From positions 387,501-451,500 of the forward strand of contig JABMCL010002216.1 of NCBI GenBank assembly GCA_018857735.1: a stretch of 64,000 nt of DNA, written 5' to 3'. Positions 56,001-64,000 of the stretch are shown piece after piece. The translations under genes and the position numbers were made by a program. This DNA comes from Alviniconcha marisindica. Lineage: Eukaryota; Mollusca; Gastropoda; Provannidae. The notes below the pieces were generated by a model. The model saw nothing but the letters and a program-made list of their open reading frames with translations, searched no databases and had not been told where the DNA came from. Each line of letters begins with the position of its first letter. The first letter of the stretch is position 1.

Positions 56001-57945
56001 CCTGTAAGTGTACAAAGCGAAGGAATCAAACTTGACCAACATTTCAGTATGGTCTTACGCATACATATGCATATGTCTGTGTAAAGAGTGAATATGTTTA
56101 GTGGTCACTCATGGTTTGCTGTGAAGTCAAAGTTTGTGGATAACCCGAAGATTAGCATTTTCCAGCCAGTTTTCTCACAGTCGTGGAGTAAACAGTCTTT
56201 TACACAATTACACAGTCCGTTTCTGTACTCCTAAACTCAGGCCATGCTGAAATGTCTGCCCACAAACCCTCACTGGTTTTGATGATGCTGCCAAACTGCA
56301 TTATTCTCTACTCAAAATGTGATGGCTGGAAACAACGCAGGAAGAAATAAAAAATATTGAGACGTTGAAACTTTTTCACATTTATTGTCGCTTAATTAAT
56401 TTTGTGTATGTGCAGAATGTAAAAATGACAGTAACAATTTTAGGAGGTTGTAGCCATGAAATTTCTGTTCTGTCTTTTTTATTGCTTGGAAATACTGTGA
56501 TATTGGTAAGTGAATGCTCATACTTTGTCAGAGAAAAAGGTGACAAGATGTACAACTATCACCTTTTCATTTCAGGAAGAAGGAAAAAAAATTTTTTTTA
56601 ATCATTTTTAGTACTGCACTGGTAGTGATTTGTGTATTTTAAGCACATGTTTTTGGTCATTATGATAGTTATGGTAAAGATCTGAACATTAGAAAGAGAC
56701 AGAAAGGACAACTGGTGGGGGAAACGGACTTAACAAGGGGCAATTACTGAAGTAGAGTGATCCAACAGCAGTAAGAAGAAAGAAAAAAATAGCTTTCCTT
56801 TTTCCTGTCAAAAGGGTGTTTATTAGCTGAACATGGTTGTCACAGCAAACCTGAAAATACCTATCCACGTAGCCTGTATCTGTGTAAAACCTGGGTCCAG
56901 ACCGACTGGCACTCTTGTCAGTTTGTGAAGTGCCCTATCATGAGACATGCAAATTTGACATGCAGTAACACGCCACTTACCTTTTGCCCTCCCACCCCTT
57001 TTTTTCATGCACATTTCCGCCTGCTTCCCCTCGGGCCTGTGGGGTCTTGATCTCTCTTTGCGTATTAAGGTGAAAAGGGTGGTGAGCAAGCACTTTATGT
57101 TACACAGCAGCAGTTACTGTTAAAGGAAATCAAATATTCAGTGGCATGATATCTACCCGTGTTATAAATTTTGTCCAGTAATCTCGTTTGATCACAGATC
57201 TCACTCAGTATGAAAGGAACTCCAACAGATGAGACGCAAAAACAATTAGAACACACTAAGTAGTACAATTTCCTTTCCCAGGGTATAAAATTGAATCTGA
57301 AACTGCCCTGCTCTGTCCATTGAAAAAAGAAACAAGTTATAACCCCTATAATGATGTTAAAAGTGTGCGTGGGGGCGGTCATATTGGAATTGCTGCCCGT
57401 CACTTTTTTTCTTCTCCAGATAGCATCTTTTCAACCAAGCTTGGTGTGCTGACACACAGTCAGAAGTGGGGGGAGTGGGGGTGGTATTCTGTGACAGTTT
57501 CCAGTTGCTAGTGTAATGATGGAGGTCAGAGAAAGCTTCAGCTCAAATCCCCAGTGAATGATTGGCCACCCATTGTCTTCAGAACCACCTTTAGGATCAA
57601 GTTGGTGTGATGTATAATCACTAAGAGTATCATGCAGAGCTTTTCTGGTCGTAGGGTTGGTTTAAACCCCTGCAGAATGGGACTCCGGCATCATATGATC
57701 TGCTGAATGTTTTGCAATCAAACTTTTGGAGTTCCTGCACATTATTACCGCCGTTCAAAATAAGTATGGACAGTAGTTTGTCCATGGGCACGTGTACAGC
57801 AGGTGGTGTAGCTTGTTGTGCAAGGTGACAAACCTTGTTGATGACAAGTTTTCTCCAGGTGAAATGTATTTAGAATGAATAACATCAGCAGTGCTTAGCC
57901 AACTCAGAGGGAGAGATGACAATAAAAGTGCATTAAAAGAATTTG
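53026..57945 (+). other. Probable long TBC1D22 3'UTR
   Basis: No coding frame is recognised after the stop. AATAAA occurs near 55334 and 56346 and lastly at 57921-57926 before the convergent gene, so the 3'UTR could be 2.3 to 4.9 kb. It includes a 33-bp tandem repeat at 54721-54845 and several short (TG)n tracts. Confidence 0.5.
54721..54845 (+). repeat. 33-bp tandem repeat, four units
   Basis: cccacatcccccgat begins at 54721, 54754, 54787 and 54820. Because 33 is a multiple of three, an 82-codon frame with repeated SSPHPP crosses it. It lies in a probable 3'UTR with no other coding sign. Confidence 0.9.
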
Positions 57946-58100
57946 TTTTGTAAGATTTGTTTTATTATCTGAAATGTTCTTGTTCTCTTTCCTTCTTTTT
58001 CTCTCTTTCACTTAAAATTGCATTAAAAGAGTTTGTTTTGTAAGATTTGTTTTATTATCTGAAATGTTCTTGTTCGCTTTCTTTCTTTCTCTCTCTCACT
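57929..58100 (+). repeat. 90-bp tandem duplication at the TBC1D22 3' end
   Basis: tgcattaaaagaatttgttt and the following bases to ttcttgttc recur 90 bp later (from about 58019) almost unchanged. It lies just after the last AATAAA and before the convergent 3' end. Confidence 0.85.
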
Positions 58101-58528
58101 TTCTGACACAGATACATGCATGCACATGCATACACACACATGAACACATACGTGATCATGCACACAAAATCAAAGCCAGGACCCGGATCAGTACATATGG
58201 ATCAATCTTTTATTGTTTAATAGAAAAGATACAAAACTGAGCATCTTTATATTGGTATATAATAGTAACAATGGAAACCATCCATTGAAAACTAGAGGAC
58301 TGGAAATATGCAAAGACTAGTGAAGCAAAGACTACAAACATACACTGTTAAAACTAAGAGCTACCTGCCCCATCACCAAGTCCTGTTGTGTCCACTGACC
58401 AAAAAAATGAAAAAAATGAAACAGTAAGCATGTGAATATATATATATATGTATGTCTCAATGGTGAAGACTAGCCCAAAGGTAAATGGTCTTACTTGTGC
58501 AGTAAACGTGCGCTAGAGGATGCATCTG

Positions 58529-58670
58529 TGGTGGAGTTTATGCACCTTGTGTTTACTCAGATGCCAGGTGAGAGCTACTGTCGGAGACTGGGGTCTTTGT
58601 TGTCGCGTTTGAGTAACATGTTTCAAATCTAATTAACTCCCTTGTTAGTTGAGCAGACAAAGGAGATGGG
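58529..58670 (+). repeat. Dispersed repeat, copy 2
   Basis: Partner of 40969-41107: ccttgtgtttact..atgccaggtgagagctact, gggtctttgttgtcg and tctaattaactcccttgtta appear in the same order. Confidence 0.6.
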
Positions 58671-58748
58671 ATCAGTAACATTGTATGCTTTGTAACATCG
58701 CACACAGTGTAAGTTATGAGGCATAGGTGAAAAGATCACAATGATGGT

Positions 58749-58876
58749 GGATCACATGTAACATCTTGAAAGATAAACCTCAACCCCAAAATAGAACATT
58801 CAGTTGAAGTTGAATCACATGTAACATCCTGAAAGATAAACCTCAACCCCAAAATAGAACATTCAGTTGAAGTTAT
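58749..58876 (+). repeat. 64-bp tandem duplication
   Basis: atcacatgtaacatc.tgaa agataaacctcaacccc continues through cattcagttgaagtt and repeats with about three differences. Confidence 0.9.
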
Positions 58877-61834
58877 AATACAGCTGCACTTGTCTAGTTC
58901 CAGATCAACACTGTGGACATTGATTTTTTGGCTTGTGGTTTTTGCACAGCATCAACATTTATTATTCTGGAGTAAGAGTGGTTTGATCAGCTTGGGCAAT
59001 CATGCTGAAGACGGCTGTGCAAAATCAACAAAACGCCCCTTCAGACTCTTCAGTTCATTGAGAAACCCTTGTTTATAGTGAATCGAGCGAAGAACTGATA
59101 CCTCAGAAGAGAATGTATGACTACTTATATTGAACCATGCATATATCCTTAAAATGCTTCTGTCTGCACAGCATCTACCACTGCCAAAAATAAACAGATA
59201 AGCCCGAAAATGTGAAAATTCAATTTTTATCTTACATCTCTTATTTAATGTACTGGAATCGCATGCTGGCCGCATAAACTCTGTTACAGCATGGTGCAAG
59301 TATCCATTTATCATTTCCTTTTCAGTCATTGGATGCACTTCCAGTTCCAGGCTTTTTTACTGATCTCACGACTTTTGTTTATGACTTTAAAGCTAAGGAC
59401 TTGAGTCCAATCAAAAATGCTCCTTTATTCAATTAAAACATTTTTCAATAGACGCTTCTTTTTCCCTGAGCTTCATGAGACATACATGTATGTATACATA
59501 TATATATTACATAAGGTTTTAAAAACTGTAAACCAATTTCTCCCACTATTCATTTTTAAGCTAATGGCACATACTATGATGAATAGCAAAAGTGGCATTT
59601 CATTGTGCCTACCTTTATCAGTGGAAGACTATATAATAAAAAGAATTTAAAAAAGAAAAAGAAAAAAAGTTACAAGTATCTGTGAAACAGTAGAAAAAGC
59701 GAATATCTGTGACAAGACAACAAAGAATCATACTAGCACAGAAATACTTGCCAAAAACACAAATATACCCAATAAAAGGTTGGTGTATTTGGGGCCAATA
59801 AGAGCAAATCACAAAATGGTCAAAAACGTTACATAGTATATAAACCCAAAGAATATCAAACACACTACCAAAACATTCTCTTACATGTGTACATTCTGGG
59901 CCATTGAAGCCTTCTTCAAGAACATATTAATGCCCATCCTATGGATACTAATATTCTTGTATACTAATGTACATATAGATATTCTTCTTCCTTGTGGATC
60001 ACTTATTGCCTCATGTCCTCATTCCATCATGGGCCATTATTTACTTTGTCATGTAAATAAATTCAAGATGTGATTGTGACAGTTGTGATTCTCTCCTTAG
60101 TCTGGATTTGCAATTCTGTTTGATCAAAAATTTCACTCCTGTAATACCCCCCACCCCCAACCAAAAAAAACAACACACACACACACACACACACACCAAA
60201 AAACAACAACACCTTTCTCAAGCTTGTAAAGAGATGCAGAGAGAACTTAATATACACTACATGTGAGAACTGTCTCTCTATACCCCCAATTAGCACACAC
60301 ACAAAACTAATCCCAATCATTTTCTTCACACAATAGCTGTTGTTGTTTTTTCAAATGTTAATTCACATCTGTGACGTACTATTTAAAGCCAATAAAAAAT
60401 ATGCACATCAAGTATTCACCAAAGCAAATGAAAATATGCACATCAAGTATTCACTGACAGGCATGTATGTACAAAAATTACTGTATCAAGCAAGTTGTTT
60501 CCAGATATTCAATAGTTTAAAGGAGACTTCACAACAAGACAGACAAAATGTGTAAAGATTTGTACCTGCAGGCTTCATAAGATTCTTTAATTAATATTTA
60601 TGCAAAGGTTTTAATACATCTTTACACAGCAGAAACACTTTTTTGCTTGAAATATGAGCAGCCATGTTGAAGGGCAAAAAAAAGTAAGGCTCATGACATA
60701 ATATACACTTGTGCCACGTCTGCCAGCCTTGTTCACATAACATCATGGACTGCCAGTGCTCACAGTCATGTTTTCATGACTATCAATTGTCAGTTTTTGA
60801 CAAACTAGACATGAATGGCCTGAAAACTGCCTCTGAGTTGTTGTTTTTGTTGTTGTTTTTACTCCGTTCCTATTGATGGGGTCCATGACTTCACTCCCGA
60901 CCCCCTTTAAGTTTGGTGCCATGCGGGCCATGTATCTATGTCGTAACATGTAATAAACCTCACTTCATCAACAACTTGCTCTGAACAGTGAATCAACCTG
61001 CAACATGAAAGAGAAAAAGTGCTCCACAAAAAAAAAAAAAGCATCACACAACGCCCAATGTGCCACATCTGCCAGCCTTTCTTTGAAAACAGAAAAAAGG
61101 CTGAAATCTTGAAATTAATTTCTTCCTGAAAGAAACTCCAGCGCAAAGAAATGGTATGAAAGCATCAATAATTTAGTCACATTGTCTCATGCAGTATATC
61201 TTTCAAGGGTAGTTTAACTCAGTTGTAAATTGTACAAGTTCATTCCCATGTGGAATCTCCAGTAAACTAAGTCAAAAACAAACAAAAAAATGGTCAAGTT
61301 TGGATAAATAAATAAACATCACAGTAGCATGCTGGTGTTTCATTTCAATATCCATTAAATAAAGTTATGCATAAATATGCCAACTCGTACCAATGAAAAC
61401 AAAACATCATTATTCCCCTCTCAATTATTAATTATCTTTATCACAGTAAGAAGTTATATATCTGCATGGGGGTACAGTTGCTGTGTTTATGCCATTGCTA
61501 TCCCCCCCCCCCCCCCCCTCCCCCACCATCCCATGAGAACTGTAACCAACATTTTATTATGCATGCATGAATGCACATCCGCATAATTATATAATACTGC
61601 TAAAATAAAAGCTGCGCATGTAAGGGACTGTGGGTGGGGGGTAGTTTTGAGGCTTTAGTAAGTGAAGGAACAATCGCATTCATATATTCAAAAAACATGC
61701 ATGTTACATCTTTACAATGTTGTGTGTGTGCGTGCTATGGGAATTAAACGGATCGATACAATAGCATAACTGATGCATATTACACAATGAGGTCATTATA
61801 TTTAGCTGCAGTAGTGTCTGTCTAATCCCGCTTG

Positions 61835-61875
61835 CCATGACATAACTGTCATGGTTGACTGGGTGTTAAGAACCA
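61835..61875 (+). repeat. SINE-tail-like fragment
   Basis: catgacataactgtcatggt tgactgggtgttaagaaccaa matches the dispersed tail. Confidence 0.55.
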
Positions 61876-62743
61876 ATTCCCCTTCCATTCTATTGAATCC
61901 AACAGTCTTTGAAAGCTAACCATGTTGTTCTGTTGATGACTGATCAGCCACACATTTCTTTAAATTCCACATTTCCTCAGGCCATTTAATGGATCATAAA
62001 ATGTGTAGTCTTTCAGCATTACGTTTACTGTGGTGAAACTGAAGGGGAAAAAAATTATGTTCATCACTGAATTTATGAAATGGACAACTGATATCCATTA
62101 CATGTCAAAAGTACCAATTTTCGCATGTTCAGCCCAGTCATTCTGCATCTTTTACAAAGTCACACAAAGCAATGCAACAACAAAAACAAAAACAAACAAA
62201 TTCATTCTTACTAAATCAAAATAAGGTTTATATTTCATAAGCACTTAAAATAAACTCCATATGTCAGATCTTATGGTTTCTCTTGAATTTGCTATTCCAT
62301 TCGGAAAATGAACATCGACAAGCTTTAAAGAAACAAGCCCTCTCAGAACTTGCTTTCAAATAAAATCCCTGAGTACAGGTTTTGGTTCTGATCTCTTCCC
62401 CTGCTGGACAAAAGGGTTCAGCCCAAGAGGAAATCCACAGGCTCGGGAAAGCCCATATGTGCTCCACCATGTCTCTGAGAAGTTTCAATATGACAGCCAG
62501 CTACAATGCATGCACCGGGCAAGGGAATTCAGCATAGCCCTCATCCACAAATGTTTTGGTGCTGAATAGTTATGGAAAGCACACAAAATAAAATTAAATG
62601 GCCCAGATCTTGTTTTAAAAAGGAGCAGTGAAACTTCTGCAAGTGATCTCCACACTAGTTAATGGAATGGTCACAGTCTAGGGAAATATATCTCCACACA
62701 GTTTCATTGCGTAGGAGAAAATTCATCCAATGATGGGAGCTCG

Positions 62744-62960
62744 TGGCTGGCTGGCCGACATGCTGGACTGTGAACCCAGCAGCCTTAGGGTTCAAGTCCT
62801 GGACGCAGCAGGGCAAGGAGTCGACACTTGCATGGACTCATCAGTGCCTGTAGCACATTTGTGTGTACATCACACACTAAGAGTCATGCACCTTTCAGAC
62901 ATAGTTTTTAGGCCTAATGGTCAGTGTCAGGGACTGACTGATTGACTGACACAAAGACAA
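62744..62960 (+). repeat. tRNA-derived SINE candidate
   Basis: tggctggctggccgac is box A-like and GGTTCAAGTCC (62789-62799) fits box B. The following ~150 bases are not tRNA. An internal open frame of 71 codons crosses it and is taken as chance. Confidence 0.5.
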
Positions 62961-63100
62961 CTCTAGCTGAGTAATCAAAATGATGATTCTGGCTACTCCT
63001 AATGGCAAAAGAAGAAGTTTGATGAAAAAATACATTTGCAACCATGATCTCAATGACACACAGAATCCAAAATAATAAGGCCAGCTTTAAGGTATTGATA

Positions 63101-63450
63101 TTTTATTCTAGATTTGCGAAGAGTATTATCAACTAAGGCAGTGAGTGATTGAGAAGCTCATATATATAGCCCCACTCATTCCGCTCAATCACTCAATGTT
63201 TTATGTTATGTTTGTGTACAGCAAGGTCATATTGTTTCATTCCACTCCATTATGTAAATATTTCATTCTAGATCTCAGACCAGAGAAAGAGTATTATAAA
63301 CTAAGGCAGTGAGTGACTGAGAAGTGCATATAGAGCTCCATTCATTTCACCCATTTATGTAGATCTTTTATTCTAGATCTGAGACCAGAGAAAGAGTATT
63401 AATAAACAAGGCAGTAGGGGGTTGAAAAGTGCATAGCTCCACTCATTCCA
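63101..63450. repeat. Three diverged ~90-bp repeats next to a stop codon
   Basis: Units near 63101, 63263 and 63366 share tattctagat..gagaccagagaaagagtatta, aaggcagtgagtgattgagaag and ctccactcattccactc. They lie directly downstream (minus strand) of the stop of the unidentified gene. Confidence 0.85.
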
Positions 63451-63462
63451 CTCCCAGTTTCC

Positions 63463-63556
63463 TCAGATCTTTGCCTCCGGTCTTTTCCATTGGTAAGTGC
63501 CGGTGTAGCGGAAGTTGAACTTGTAACACACAGCATCATTCTCCTTTGGCCCACGA
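63463..63556 (-). CDS. Terminal coding exon of an unidentified gene
   Basis: The acceptor ctttcag on the minus strand (63563-63557) is followed by one base finishing a codon, then RGPKENDAVCYKFNFRYTGT and YQWKRPEAKI with stop TGA at 63465-63463. Codon use and a clean acceptor support a real exon. I do not recognise the family. The Tyr/Phe/Arg-rich, beta-like sequence suggests the end of a compact cytosolic domain, but this is only an impression. The rest of the gene lies right of the window. Confidence 0.6.
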
Positions 63557-64000
63557 CTGAAAGAAAAGAAAAACCATTTTAATTTTGGATGTCAGTCATG
63601 TCATGTTAAATCAACAACCAAACTGCTTCAGTTGCTTTCAACAGAAATAATTGTTTTAGTGGTTATCTATGCAATGGAGGGTTTTTCACAACTTGGGGGG
63701 AGGAATGAGATGAGTAAATGCACCATGCATGTCACCATACATTCTGTATCATGATACAGAATTATTAAATCTATACATGTAAAAAAAAAAAAGTTTTAAA
63801 AGGAGGGCTAGCGGGTCAAATGTACTCATTTTGCACAATGGCAGAACAACACTTTTGTTTTTTTAAATCATGCTTTAGTAGTAGCATCATCTGTCCAAGG
63901 CCATTTTTCTTTGGTGTTAGCAAAGCAAAATAAAACGAAGCAAACAAATAAGCGCACTTGGTCAATTCGCATTCAAAACAAGAAAACCTTTTTCTCTTCC
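63557..64000 (-). other. Intron of the unidentified gene
   Basis: AT-rich, with a perfect 22-bp palindrome at 63741-63762 (arms attctgtatca). No further exon is seen before the window ends. Confidence 0.6.

Larger units (their letters stand above)
58195..63462 (-). other. Probable 3'UTR of the unidentified minus-strand gene
   Basis: Minus-strand AATAAA at 58209-58214 lies just before the convergent TBC1D22 end, giving a possible 5.3-kb 3'UTR. It contains the dispersed repeat at 58529-58670, a 64-bp duplication at 58749-58876, a short duplication at 60397-60452, (CA)n near 60174, a C-run near 61502, a SINE tail at 61835, a tRNA-like head at 62744-62800 and three related ~90-bp repeats at 63101-63450. 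No reading frame is supported. Confidence 0.45.

Overview
The window is eukaryotic. It has genes of many short exons with GT-AG introns, dense microsatellites, long homopolymer runs and tRNA-derived SINE heads. Gene content and a dispersed repeat tail ending in a 'gactgggcgttaaaacacc'-like motif suggest a mollusc, probably a gastropod. That placement is inference; no database could be searched.

Four genes are supported. (1) 1-7845, plus strand: the 3' part of an SSUH2 (ssu-2 homologue) gene. Five exons encode CxxCxGxG zinc-binding repeats and the conserved C-terminal domain; the 5' end lies outside the window. (2) 36209-14952, minus strand: a complete inhibitory G-protein alpha subunit (G alpha i). 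Eight coding exons sum to exactly 354 codons plus stop, and its 3'UTR probably runs to about 8085. (3) 38326-53025, plus strand: a complete TBC1D22-type Rab GTPase-activating protein. Twelve exons are used per transcript (500 aa), plus a duplicated, probably mutually exclusive exon 7. Its 3'UTR may reach about 57945. (4) 63556-63463, minus strand: the last coding exon of an unidentified gene that enters from the right, with a probable 5 kb 3'UTR ending near 58195.

Layout: SSUH2 and G alpha i are convergent, with candidate poly(A) signals about 270 bp apart (7820 and 8099). G alpha i and TBC1D22 are divergent, with start codons about 2.1 kb apart and NRF1-like palindromes near both starts. TBC1D22 and the unidentified gene are convergent, with poly(A) signals about 290 bp apart. 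No prokaryotic operon, CRISPR array, rRNA gene or intact autonomous transposon was seen.

The most interesting items are: the two alternative 66-bp exons carrying the catalytic arginine-finger motif of the TBC domain; a roughly 98-bp minisatellite that has copied the 5' splice site of G alpha i exon 4 several times; two tandem duplications in SSUH2 that each copy a 3' splice site, one adding an in-frame 35 codons; a piggyBac transposase relic without its catalytic core, antisense in G alpha i intron 1; and an 11-bp hairpin ending five bases before the TBC1D22 start codon. The genes do not form a pathway. G alpha i (receptor signalling) and TBC1D22 (Golgi/Rab membrane traffic) are ordinary cellular genes whose shared promoter region may be the only functional link.
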